From IMG/VR virus record IMGVR_UViG_3300044941_000125, positions 1-44,520 of that record: 44,520 bases of DNA, one strand, 5' to 3'. The position numbers and the translations under genes were made by a program. Of this stretch, positions 29,121 to 37,170 are shown in pieces. Position 1 is the stretch's first letter. Every line of letters starts with the position of its first letter. The DNA is from a virus. The notes under the pieces are model-generated. The model was not told where the DNA came from. It saw only the letters and a list, made by a program, of their open reading frames with translations, and searched no databases.

Positions 29121-30143
29121 CTACATTTCGCTAGCTACTTTTATCCCTGTGCAAGTAATGTTATTTATTGCTGTAAAGATAAAGTCATCATAATCCCACT
29201 TCGAACTAGAACACTGACCCACTTCATTCTCAGCCCAGATAATCTGAACCGCCATTGTGTGAACACCTGATTGAGAGCCGCTTGTAGTAATAGTCGTACC
29301 TGCATAGGCATTAGCTTTAGAAGTAGCTAAATTACCAGTAGTAGCACTCGTTCTAATCCAGTAATAAGTAGTTCCAGAAGTCAAGCCGGATGGTAAAGCT
29401 CCTGTGGTTGTAAACTTAATTGGAGTACCAGTTCTTAGGTCAAAAGTGGTTGTTACGACTGCTGGGTTAGCAATCGTTATAGTTACGACCCCACTTGCGG
29501 TTGAAAACCAAACTGGTTGTCTATTTCCAGTTCCATCTTGGCGGGTGCGGATCATAAAAACCATACCCTCAGTCATATTAGAAAGAGTAAAGGTTCTATT
29601 TCCAGTTAAAGGAGCAGTTAAAAACTTTAATTTTTTTACTGGCTCAGAAAGATCAAAGTTCATAGTAGGAGCGTCAGCAACAGTAATCCATTCATGAGAA
29701 CTAAATCCAAGTTGTGTCACCGTGCCACTATCATCAATAGAAAATGGCACTCCATTTTTCATATAAAAGATAACCTTACCGCTAGTAGGAGTATCTGGAT
29801 CGTTAGTTCTATCTTCAAGCCTAATAAAGTCATCATTAACCACATCAGCGTATTGATTAAAGTATTCCTCAACAATCACATAATTGATTGGAGTACCCTC
29901 TGGTAGATTTTGTAGTCCTCCAGAAATAACCTGTACTCCTGTAAGAGAATAATTAGCGGGTGAGTCGCCAGAAACACCAGTAACATAAAACTTGGTTTGA
30001 TTAGACTGATTCCATCCAGCTACCACAATAGTTGGTAAATTAGAAGGTATCTTTGTTACCTGTATTGTCGAGTCTGCTGGATCTGCAATCCATGTTTGTC
30101 GAAGCGAGCTTGTGAAAGTGTCATTGGCCTTGGCTGTTTGCAT
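29121..30143 (-). CDS. tail fibre/appendage protein
   Basis: A 340-residue, Thr/Ser/Val-rich beta protein (QTWIADPADSTIQVTKIPSN, later PAVVTTTFDLRTGTPIKFTT and GALPSGLTSGTTYYW). The latter is a repeated phage tail/Ig-like pattern seen in fibre proteins. It has no enzymatic motif. Its place between nozzle-like and adhesin genes supports a tail appendage. Ribosome site AAGGAAAATAC. Confidence 0.65.
   Translation of the reverse strand: MQTAKANDTFTSSLRQTWIADPADSTIQVTKIPSNLPTIVVAGWNQSNQTKFYVTGVSGDSPANYSLTGVQVISGGLQNLPEGTPINYVIVEEYFNQYADVVNDDFIRLEDRTNDPDTPTSGKVIFYMKNGVPFSIDDSGTVTQLGFSSHEWITVADAPTMNFDLSEPVKKLKFLTAPLTGNRTFTLSNMTEGMVFMIRTRQDGTGNRQPVWFSTASGVVTITIANPAVVTTTFDLRTGTPIKFTTTGALPSGLTSGTTYYWIRTSATTGNLATSKANAYAGTTITTSGSQSGVHTMAVQIIWAENEVGQCSSSKWDYDDFIFTAINNITCTGIKVASEM
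29714..29728. promoter_or_regulatory. dispersed palindrome copy
   Basis: GTGTCA-CCG-TGCCAC inside the tail appendage gene 29121-30143. Confidence 0.6.
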
Positions 30144-30170
30144 ATCTGTATTTTCCTTGTATTAATGTAA

Positions 30171-32228
30171 TTAGGTAATTGCTAGTCTCTTAATTCTTAG
30201 TTTGTGGCTGATTTGTTTTCCAGAATCACTGTAGTAAATAAATACTCCAAGTAAACTCATTTCATCATTAAGTCCGTCATTTTGGATGTTTAACTTAACC
30301 CAGAACATATCTTTTTGTTTTAGGTTGAAATATCTGACGATAGAGTTATTTTCAACTTCTTGATCTAAGGGCAACATTCCAAACTCAGCTTGTCCCCACT
30401 CAACACCACTATTTGATACTAAAGTGTCCACTTTGTATCTTGGCAAAACAGTAAGTCCTTTTTCGTCTAGGTAGGAAACGCCTATTGTTGTATTTTGACC
30501 ACTAAGCGATCCAAATACAAACGACACTCTATCAAACTTCTTAAATTTATCAGCCAAATTCATATCGTATTGTTTAGTGGTGATAGAAAGAGTAACCTTT
30601 GTTCCATTTGTTCCTGTAGTGCCGTAGTCTGTTTTACCCTTAAACATCTCTACCACATCTGCAGTCTTATTTGATCCGTAGTAGAGTCTCTCCACCCTAT
30701 CAATAGGACTAATCATCTTAGCAAATGTATTCACAAACAAGCCTGTCCACAGCACCCATGAGTTATACCGCTCGTCATACACCAAACAAGCGTTATTTCC
30801 TTCTCCTGCAAGAGTTGTTGAAATAGCAAAGATTGAAAGTGATTTGAAATATACTCCACATACTTGGGGAAGGTTTGCGGCAGTTACTCGCTCAGTGATT
30901 CCAGATGCTCTAAGTGATAAGACTGAATATCTTAAAATGTTTCCATAGTTAGCCTCATTTCCGACACTCGCAGCACCATCTCTGCTCCAGAAACGAAGGT
31001 TGTTCCCCGCAATATGAGGACTCTCTTGTGAGAGTGATCCAACAGCAATGTTAATATCTCTAACCTGCCCACCAAGCTCGTTAAATCTAAACTGACCAAA
31101 TGAACTGTCTTTAAAGACATACAGACTATCTTCATTGGAAGCAATATGTACTTTTATGGCGTTAATCTTTGTTCCCTCACCTAATCGGTAAGGAATGTAT
31201 CCACCACCCCATTCTATAGCAAATGAAGGTGTACCTGATGGTGATGTGTATGGTTCACCACTCCAAGCTAAATACTCATCTCCAAACTCTTTAGTAACAC
31301 CAATAAGTTTATCTTGATAAACCTCAACCAACCTAAATTGCTGTCCTTTTGTATCATTTCTCTCAGGAAGTCCAAAAAATGGATCAAAATTGTCTTGTCC
31401 CTTATCTATATAGGTAGTTGTAGTAGCATCGATTGAGGTAACATAATATCCAATGCCTTTAGTATTTGATCGGTAAATACCAACCTTTACCGCATTTGCT
31501 GGTGGAGTTGGTAGTGTAACCGTCAGGTATGTAGTATCATTTAGTGTGTTAGGCATACCTGATCTATAGCCCGTTCCATTTGGGTCTACCGCAGGATCAG
31601 CGCTAGGAGAGGGGAGCGTTCCACCAACCTCGTTGTACCAAACAAAGTAGTAGAACCAGTTTTGAGAACCAGTCCCAGAGCCAGTCTTTGTTACTGTAGG
31701 CTTTGTTGTTGGATCTGCAACTGGACTCCATACATACCACTGACCATTAAGCCAGTAACACATTTGATCTTCGCTGTTTAGAAAATAAATTGCTTTTCCA
31801 AGTCTTTTGATATGTGTTTTAACTGTGGTGTTGAATGTAGGCACGCCATTATTAAAAGATGGGCTAGAACCAGTGTATCCTTGTGGAGCAGTGCCAGAGA
31901 AGTAACTCCATGTGTTGTTGGTAAATGAAAATACTTCTGGTTTTCCATTATCTGAAATACGAAAATGCCTATCAATACCATCAACGCTATAAATAGATTG
32001 TAGGGTATTAATCTTAGTAGCATTTTCTGCGGTGTTTCCTAAAATAGTAGAACCAAGTCTTTTTGAAAGCGTCCCATACTGTGAATAGACACCATTTATA
32101 AACTCAGATAATTCAGAGTCTTTTAGAGAAGATGGGTGAGCTAAGGTATTCAAACCATCCCTAAACCCAGCAGAACCACCTCTTTTAATCTGGGGATTTT
32201 TACGCTTTTTAGCTAAGGGACGCTGCAT
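30171..32228 (-). CDS. tail nozzle / tubular protein B-like
   Basis: A 685-residue beta-rich protein. The start (RGGSAGFRDGLNTLAHPSSL, then GVYSQYGTLSKRLGS) carries the 'GLNT-x-P-x-x-L ... G-x-L-x-KR-x-G' pattern common in short-tail nozzle and stabilisation proteins (T7 gp12-like). The bulk looks like beta-propeller blades with Trp/Tyr-rich turns (YNSWVLWTGLFV). It should form the tip of the tail tube, docking on the adaptor encoded just upstream. Assignment by pattern memory, moderate confidence. Confidence 0.7.
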   Translation of the reverse strand: MQRPLAKKRKNPQIKRGGSAGFRDGLNTLAHPSSLKDSELSEFINGVYSQYGTLSKRLGSTILGNTAENATKINTLQSIYSVDGIDRHFRISDNGKPEVFSFTNNTWSYFSGTAPQGYTGSSPSFNNGVPTFNTTVKTHIKRLGKAIYFLNSEDQMCYWLNGQWYVWSPVADPTTKPTVTKTGSGTGSQNWFYYFVWYNEVGGTLPSPSADPAVDPNGTGYRSGMPNTLNDTTYLTVTLPTPPANAVKVGIYRSNTKGIGYYVTSIDATTTTYIDKGQDNFDPFFGLPERNDTKGQQFRLVEVYQDKLIGVTKEFGDEYLAWSGEPYTSPSGTPSFAIEWGGGYIPYRLGEGTKINAIKVHIASNEDSLYVFKDSSFGQFRFNELGGQVRDINIAVGSLSQESPHIAGNNLRFWSRDGAASVGNEANYGNILRYSVLSLRASGITERVTAANLPQVCGVYFKSLSIFAISTTLAGEGNNACLVYDERYNSWVLWTGLFVNTFAKMISPIDRVERLYYGSNKTADVVEMFKGKTDYGTTGTNGTKVTLSITTKQYDMNLADKFKKFDRVSFVFGSLSGQNTTIGVSYLDEKGLTVLPRYKVDTLVSNSGVEWGQAEFGMLPLDQEVENNSIVRYFNLKQKDMFWVKLNIQNDGLNDEMSLLGVFIYYSDSGKQISHKLRIKRLAIT

Positions 32229-32243
32229 GGTGCTATCCTTTTA

Positions 32244-32939
32244 TTACCAACCTTGTGTATGTCTATTTGGTCTGTAGTAAAACTGTTTTTGATACGCAAT
32301 TCTATCTATGCGTTTCCTACTAACCGTAATAAGCTCACTCCTATCAGGAATAAGCTCTAGTGAAATATATTCTTGAAATCTGTTTTCACCCTCAGCACGG
32401 GCATCATCTTGAGATCCTTCCGCTCCAGTAGTGCGAAAATACTCGCTTAGTGCTGCAAACCCAACCATATCTCCTGGTAAAAGTAAGATGTCGCTTTCCT
32501 GAGTGGGTACTGGCGGGTTAGCAAAGTACCAAATAACAACTGTCTGTTGTGGTACTGGCTCTGGAAACCGCATTTGCCATTTTCCAAAATCACTATCTTC
32601 TGGATCGTTAATCATCTCTACTGAGACCTTCTTATTATCTGGGTCGCACCAATCCTCAACCTCACCATTGCTGTTTGTTGCCTGTAATACATACAGTCCG
32701 TTAGGTTTATGAAAACGATCTGGAAGCACTGTTGTGTCACCTGACACAACTATTTCCTCACGAGTCAAACATCTTCGCCAAAATCCTCTGACAGCAAACT
32801 CTTGTTGTTTTTGTTGAATCCAACCCACCCACTGGTTGTACTCATCACTATTAGCCTCAGGAACAGATCCACCAGCAGAGGGAGCCATAAATTCTAGTGT
32901 TTGTAAAAGCGTTGCAGTGATTTGATTGGTTAGAAGCAT
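32244..32939 (-). CDS. head-tail adaptor (tail tubular A-like)
   Basis: A 231-residue protein: N-terminal helix (LLTNQITATLLQTLEFMAPS), a WVGWIQQKQQEFAVRGFW segment, then beta strands and a helical region (FAALSEYFRTTGAEGSQDDA), compatible with gp11/gp4-type connector adaptors. It lies between capsid and nozzle genes, as is usual. It is first behind its own promoter after the strong terminator at 33001-33026. Assignment rests on context and fold-like features. Confidence 0.6.
   Translation of the reverse strand: MLLTNQITATLLQTLEFMAPSAGGSVPEANSDEYNQWVGWIQQKQQEFAVRGFWRRCLTREEIVVSGDTTVLPDRFHKPNGLYVLQATNSNGEVEDWCDPDNKKVSVEMINDPEDSDFGKWQMRFPEPVPQQTVVIWYFANPPVPTQESDILLLPGDMVGFAALSEYFRTTGAEGSQDDARAEGENRFQEYISLELIPDRSELITVSRKRIDRIAYQKQFYYRPNRHTQGW
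32734..32747. promoter_or_regulatory. dispersed palindrome, 2-base spacer, 9-bp arms
   Basis: GTTGTGTCA-CC-TGACACAAC (32731-32750) inside the adaptor gene. Longest arms of all copies. Confidence 0.62.
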
Positions 32940-32957
32940 GAGAGTCCTTTACCTTTA

Positions 32958-32986
32958 GTATTAAAGATTTGGAGGTCTTAGGTAAA
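32958..32986 (-). promoter_or_regulatory. promoter before the adaptor gene
   Basis: Minus strand TTTACC (32986-32981), 17-base spacer, TAATAC (32963-32958), 18 bases before the ATG at 32939. It would restart transcription after the terminator. Confidence 0.55.
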
Positions 32987-33000
32987 TAAACATTAAAAAA

Positions 33001-33026
33001 AGAGGGAGGCCTTTCGACCTCCCTCT
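33001..33026 (-). terminator. strong intrinsic terminator after the capsid operon
   Basis: AGAGGGAGG (33001-33009) pairs perfectly with CCTCCCTCT (33018-33026), loop CCTTTCGA/complement, followed on the minus strand by a run of T (33000-32994). It separates capsid/scaffold expression from tail genes. Confidence 0.92.
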
Positions 33027-33048
33027 AATTTTATTCTCTTGCAACTTA

Positions 33049-33210
33049 CTAAGAAGTTGGATAAGGGAATTTTGTTGCATCGGTCTTATATGCAATCGTT
33101 GCAGGATCAAGGTCATAAGCCTCTGCGTCTGTTAAGACAACCATTGCTCGATTACCAAGTTCTTCTGTGCCTAGTACAAAAGAGGTTATACCGTTAGTTT
33201 CGTTTGTCAT
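33049..33210 (-). CDS. small capsid-operon protein (53 aa)
   Basis: From ATG 33210 with AGAAAGGAAACGT upstream. The product starts MTNETNGITSFVLGTEELGN and ends ATIAYKTDATKFPYPTS. It lies directly after the major capsid gene and before the terminator, so it could be a minor capsid or decoration protein. No family recognised. Confidence 0.7.
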   Translation of the reverse strand: MTNETNGITSFVLGTEELGNRAMVVLTDAEAYDLDPATIAYKTDATKFPYPTS

Positions 33211-33232
33211 ACGTTTCCTTTCTTAGGCTTTA

Positions 33233-34390
33233 TTAAAGTCCTAGGTTATAAAAATACACATGAGCTTGAGGAATACCCATCATGAAGGTATAGATACCTT
33301 CAACCTGCCATCGGTAGGATTGCCCTTCTTTAGCAAGTGGGTATGTTCTCCAGCTTACAAGTGGTTTGTAACCGATGTCTGACTCATCTGTTACGAAGAT
33401 GAAGTCGTCCATCAAGCCATCAAGCCCCTGTAATTGCACAACGTCAACAGATCCAAAAACGTTAGTGTCGTACTTACGAACTACACCAATACCTCTTTTT
33501 TCAGGAGTTGCGTTAGTTGTGTAAGTGTTACCAGTTTGAATGTACTTAAACTTGTTCATAAACCGCTCTGACACCCACATTACAGGTTTTTTGAATGCTT
33601 TTTCAGAGATAACTCTAAATGCTTCATCCAATTTTTCCTGTACTGCACGGTCTGGATTAGAACCACTCCATATTGCGGATCCGCCGAAGTCTAAGGCATT
33701 CTCAGGAGCATAAAGATCAATCATGTTCTTCATACCACCCATGTAAGTAATGTCTTGAGCGTTGTCTTTGGCGCGTTTACCAAAAACGATAGCTCGTTGT
33801 AACTTCTCAGTTAATTCCATTTGTTTTCTGGTAATCAACTTTGCAGAGTTCTCTCGTCCTCGTACATTAGAAGCATGGTCGGTGCTTGAGATGTCTACCA
33901 CATCCTCGAAGTTACCTACATAGTTAAACAGATCTTCATAGCCAGTTGTGACCATGGTGTCTGCTTTTTTACCATGAGGTGTACCTCCAGAAATGATAAA
34001 GACATCAGTTCCAATATCACTTGCTGGGAGTGTTTCTCCAGGAAGCGCTGCTACAGTTAGAGTGTCTCCACCAGTAACTACTACAACACGAGCCTGCTGA
34101 CCTCCAAGAGAGATAACATCATCCACATTGAAGACACCTGGGGTATCAACAATAAGAGTTGTTGCTGCTTGTGAAACAGCTTGTGCCAACTTAGCTCGCA
34201 TTGGTCGGTTTGGACGAATTGACCAATCGTATCGGTGAGATGTAACGTCTTTCTCGAAGACTGAGCCATCTAATCTTTGTACTACTTCTCGACGCATAGC
34301 TGGAAACTTGCGTACATTTTTCTCTATATTTATATAGAGTTCTTTTTCACTCGCAGAGGTTGTATTTCTCTGTCCGTAATATGCTTGCAT
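33233..34390 (-). CDS. major capsid protein (SU10/DUF5309-like)
   Basis: A 385-residue protein downstream of an acidic scaffold-like gene. It has an N-terminal arm, a beta-rich insertion (SQAATTLIVDTPGVFNVDDV), the spine-helix region (RKQMELTEKLQRAIVFGKRA), MGGMKNMIDLYAP, and a C-terminal segment with GIPQAHVYFYNLGL. The SU10-like (DUF5309) group of HK97-fold capsids shows this order as I recall it. It builds the icosahedral shell. Ribosome site AGAAAGGTATGT. Likely very highly expressed. Confidence 0.85.
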   Translation of the reverse strand: MQAYYGQRNTTSASEKELYINIEKNVRKFPAMRREVVQRLDGSVFEKDVTSHRYDWSIRPNRPMRAKLAQAVSQAATTLIVDTPGVFNVDDVISLGGQQARVVVVTGGDTLTVAALPGETLPASDIGTDVFIISGGTPHGKKADTMVTTGYEDLFNYVGNFEDVVDISSTDHASNVRGRENSAKLITRKQMELTEKLQRAIVFGKRAKDNAQDITYMGGMKNMIDLYAPENALDFGGSAIWSGSNPDRAVQEKLDEAFRVISEKAFKKPVMWVSERFMNKFKYIQTGNTYTTNATPEKRGIGVVRKYDTNVFGSVDVVQLQGLDGLMDDFIFVTDESDIGYKPLVSWRTYPLAKEGQSYRWQVEGIYTFMMGIPQAHVYFYNLGL

Positions 34391-34407
34391 ACATACCTTT
34401 CTTCAAC

Positions 34408-35244
34408 TTAAAAGCCCATTCTTTCCATTTCTCTGGCCAATGAGGCTTCAGGAGAAAGAGAAGTTGGTACTCCTTTCGTTGGTTTTTGACTTGTTACTAT
34501 TTTTCCAGACACCTTTCGTTGCACATTTGTCTGTGCTCGTTGTGAGCCTACCTGTTGAGCTTGTCTAATGCCCTCCATGTAATAATCAGCAAATTGTTTA
34601 AAAGATGGTCTGTTGCTTAACAACCTTCCTTGTGAGTCATACGCAGAGTTCATATACATTTTTGTTAGACTTGAGTCTAACGCCTTGTTATAAAACTCTT
34701 TGTTGTTCTCATCGAGTTCTGGGTAAGAGCTTCTTACCTCCGCAATTTCTGCTGAGAAATTCGAGAGATTTAAATACTCTTGGCTTTGAGCTTGATTTTG
34801 TTGTAAAACTTGCTCAAGCTTTTCTGCCCTACTCACAGACTGATTGACCATTGAGTGAAGTTGATTAAACGCATTTACAATGTCTTCTGGAGTTTTGAGC
34901 TTATCCAATTCTAAAAATGGTTTTTGCTCCTCCTGCGGTTGTTGAGTCTGAGTTTGTTGAAATTGCTGGGCAATTTTTAACATCCTCTCTTCTGCTTCTA
35001 ATCTTGCTCTTCTCTCGTTGGCAAGTTGTTGATGAAGTGCTGATTGGGGATTTGGGTCTAGTTTAGTTCCCTTTTCAGTGAGCTGTGGAGTTTCTTCCTG
35101 AGCTTCTTCCTGAGAGTCTAGAGTTTCCTCTTGATTCTCTTGAAATTCTTCATCCTCTGAATCTGCTTCAAATTCGTCATTGGTAGTTTCTTCAAACTCC
35201 CCTGACTCATCCATAGATTCGTCTTGAGTATTAAACTCGTTCAT
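34408..35244 (-). CDS. capsid scaffold protein
   Basis: A 278-residue, strongly acidic N-terminus (DEFEADSEDEEFQENQEETL), a Gln-rich coiled coil in the middle (residues about 75-170), and a basic C-terminus (AQTNVQRKVSGKIVTSQKPT then MERMGF), the classic scaffold layout in which the C-terminus binds capsid protein. It is immediately upstream of the major capsid gene and first in the minus-strand late operon. Ribosome site GAAAGGATTATT. Confidence 0.82.
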   Translation of the reverse strand: MNEFNTQDESMDESGEFEETTNDEFEADSEDEEFQENQEETLDSQEEAQEETPQLTEKGTKLDPNPQSALHQQLANERRARLEAEERMLKIAQQFQQTQTQQPQEEQKPFLELDKLKTPEDIVNAFNQLHSMVNQSVSRAEKLEQVLQQNQAQSQEYLNLSNFSAEIAEVRSSYPELDENNKEFYNKALDSSLTKMYMNSAYDSQGRLLSNRPSFKQFADYYMEGIRQAQQVGSQRAQTNVQRKVSGKIVTSQKPTKGVPTSLSPEASLAREMERMGF

Positions 35245-35317
35245 AATAATCCTTTCTTTCTTTTAAGTTCCTAACGATTTATATGACGAGGTTCGATGCA
35301 CCCCGAAGACTTGTTAG

Positions 35318-35336
35318 AAAAGTAAAGATTACTTTT
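35318..35336. promoter_or_regulatory. palindrome in the divergent late control region
   Basis: AAAAGTAA-AGA-TTACTTTT, perfect 8-bp arms, 74 bases upstream of the scaffold ATG. Probable operator or small hairpin. Confidence 0.6.
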
Positions 35337-35365
35337 AGTTGTTAATTAAACAGTAAATTATTATT

Positions 35366-35388
35366 AGCAGTTAGGTAACATAACTGCT
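35366..35388. promoter_or_regulatory. inverted repeat abutting the terL promoter -35
   Basis: AGCAGTTA-GGTAACA-TAACTGCT; the right arm touches the -35 hexamer at 35388, the usual place for an activator or repressor site. Confidence 0.65.
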
Positions 35389-35416
35389 TGATTTTCTCTT
35401 AAAATGTTTGTACTAT
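35388..35416 (+). promoter_or_regulatory. plus-strand late promoter
   Basis: TTGATT (35388-35393), 17-base spacer, TACTAT (35411-35416). RNA would start near 35423, at the GTG of terL. Confidence 0.7.
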
Positions 35417-35422
35417 TAAGGA

Positions 35423-36991
35423 GTGAATTTAGATTCAAACCTGCCAAAACTTTCTCCCAGAGAAATGAGGGAGCTTCAAAAAACATTCGAGGAAATGAAA
35501 GCGAATGCAATGGAAGACCCTATTTTTTTCTTTAATACATTTCTTAAAATATACAATCCAAAACAAACACCCTCTGAAATACCTTTTGCTACTTACCCTT
35601 ACCAAAACAGATTGATTCGCCAAGTTCTCAAAGCTATTGAAGATGGTGAGGATATTTTTATAGATAAAACTCGTGAAATGGGAGTCTCTTATGTTATATG
35701 TGGATTATTTCTTTGGCTTTGGCTAAGTCGCCCTGGATTTAGTGCTATTTTAGGTTCTCGTAAAGAGGAGTATGTAGATAACCGCAGAGGAAGGGTTGTG
35801 GGTAATAAAGATATGAGTTTGTTTGGAAAAATAGACTATATGCTAACCAGACTCCCCCCATTCATGATTCCAGACACTTTTAGGCGTGATAGGCACTTTA
35901 CTTATATGTCGCTAACAAATCCTGAGAATGGCAACACACTTTCGGGTGAGTCTAGTAATGCCAGTTTTAGTCGTGGTGGTCGAGCTACTTGTATTCTCTT
36001 AGATGAGTTTGCTTTCTGGGACAATGCGTATGGAGTCTGGGGAGCAACCGCAGACACCACTCGGTGTCGTATTGTTGTTACTACCCCTGGAGAAAAACCA
36101 AGCAAGGCAAAACGACTGAGATTTGGGCTTGATGGAGAAAAAATTAAAATTATTGAAGTTCCTTTTAGCTTACATCCTGAAAAGAGTAAAAAGAAATGGT
36201 TGGAAGCAGAAAAAGAGAGACGTGGCGAGGAAGACTTTAATCGTGAAATCATGATGGACTGGGGACTATCCATTAAAGGCAGAATCTACCCAGAGTTAGA
36301 ACGAGCTAAGTATGGCAAGTATCCTTATATTAAAGGTGAACCTCTGTACTGCTCTGGTGATTATGGACTTGATGGAACTGTTTTTGGATTCTGGCAGATA
36401 AATCCTAAAAACAATCGATTAAGACTTATTGACTGTTTTTTCTATGAAGATGAGCCAATAGAATACTCTTTTCCAATATTCGGACAGCCAATAGATACTG
36501 TTTATAACTACACCAAAGACCATCTAAAAGCTATTGAAGAGTTAAAGGACTTGCCCCATGCTATTCATTTTGGCGACCCTTCTATTATTAAAAGATCGGG
36601 CAATGCCGATAAGGAGTCTGATAGAGATAAATTGGCTAAAATCGGAGTTCATGTCAATATCTACACTAAAAAGAACACTATTGATTATCGAGTCAAAACG
36701 ACTAAAACTTATTTTAATAGGGGTATTGAGGTAAATGAGGGCGAGCGTACTTACGTCATGCTAGATATGATGAAACAGTATCGTTGGAAAACATGGGACG
36801 AAGACCATGAAACGAGTGCTACTTTTAGAAAACCAGTTCATAATCTTAGTTCTCACTTTGCAACATCGGCTGAGTATTTGTGCGTAAATCTTGAGAACTA
36901 TGTATCTGAGGTGAGAGAAACACCAGATTGGGCTAAGACAAGTAGGTTTATTACTAATAAATCAATGCTAGTTAATAGAAGTTATAAATAG
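35423..36991 (+). CDS. terL: terminase large subunit
   Basis: A 522-residue packaging motor. The ATPase Walker A-like motif is DKTREMGVSY (81-90), Walker B is CILLDEFAFWD (Asp194, Glu195), coupling motif TTPGEKPS, and the RNaseH-like nuclease has Asp residues in YCSGDYGLDG and HFGDPS. The GTG at 35423 directly abuts AAGGA and coincides with the predicted RNA start, so it may be leaderless; an in-frame ATG at 35465 (residue 15) is the alternative. It heads the plus-strand late operon and ends in a perfect dispersed palindrome. Confidence 0.92.
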   Translation: MNLDSNLPKLSPREMRELQKTFEEMKANAMEDPIFFFNTFLKIYNPKQTPSEIPFATYPYQNRLIRQVLKAIEDGEDIFIDKTREMGVSYVICGLFLWLWLSRPGFSAILGSRKEEYVDNRRGRVVGNKDMSLFGKIDYMLTRLPPFMIPDTFRRDRHFTYMSLTNPENGNTLSGESSNASFSRGGRATCILLDEFAFWDNAYGVWGATADTTRCRIVVTTPGEKPSKAKRLRFGLDGEKIKIIEVPFSLHPEKSKKKWLEAEKERRGEEDFNREIMMDWGLSIKGRIYPELERAKYGKYPYIKGEPLYCSGDYGLDGTVFGFWQINPKNNRLRLIDCFFYEDEPIEYSFPIFGQPIDTVYNYTKDHLKAIEELKDLPHAIHFGDPSIIKRSGNADKESDRDKLAKIGVHVNIYTKKNTIDYRVKTTKTYFNRGIEVNEGERTYVMLDMMKQYRWKTWDEDHETSATFRKPVHNLSSHFATSAEYLCVNLENYVSEVRETPDWAKTSRFITNKSMLVNRSYK

Positions 36992-37005
36992 TGTCATCAT
37001 GACAC
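36991..37005. promoter_or_regulatory. dispersed palindrome, perfect copy
   Basis: GTGTCATCATGACAC, a perfect palindrome around a central C, overlapping the last base of the terL stop and 14 bases before the next ATG. Confidence 0.72.
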
Positions 37006-37019
37006 AGAAAAGGAGTAGT

Positions 37020-37169
37020 ATGAGTTACCTAGAAAAAACAGAAAGAGAGCTAATGATTGATATTCACATGATGCTTACTGCTTTCTTAGAAACCTTAAAA
37101 GAGATGAAAGAAAGACAGATCGAGATGAATAAAAAAATTATTGCCATTTACAGCAGGAAAAAAGACTAA
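37020..37169 (+). CDS. small helical protein (49 aa)
   Basis: From ATG 37020 with AAAAGGAGTAGT just upstream. The product starts MSYLEKTERELMIDIHMMLT and continues as one Lys/Glu-rich amphipathic helix. It ends one base before the glycosyltransferase ATG. No family recognised; translation is likely coupled. Confidence 0.68.
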   Translation: MSYLEKTERELMIDIHMMLTAFLETLKEMKERQIEMNKKIIAIYSRKKD

Positions 37170-37170
37170 C

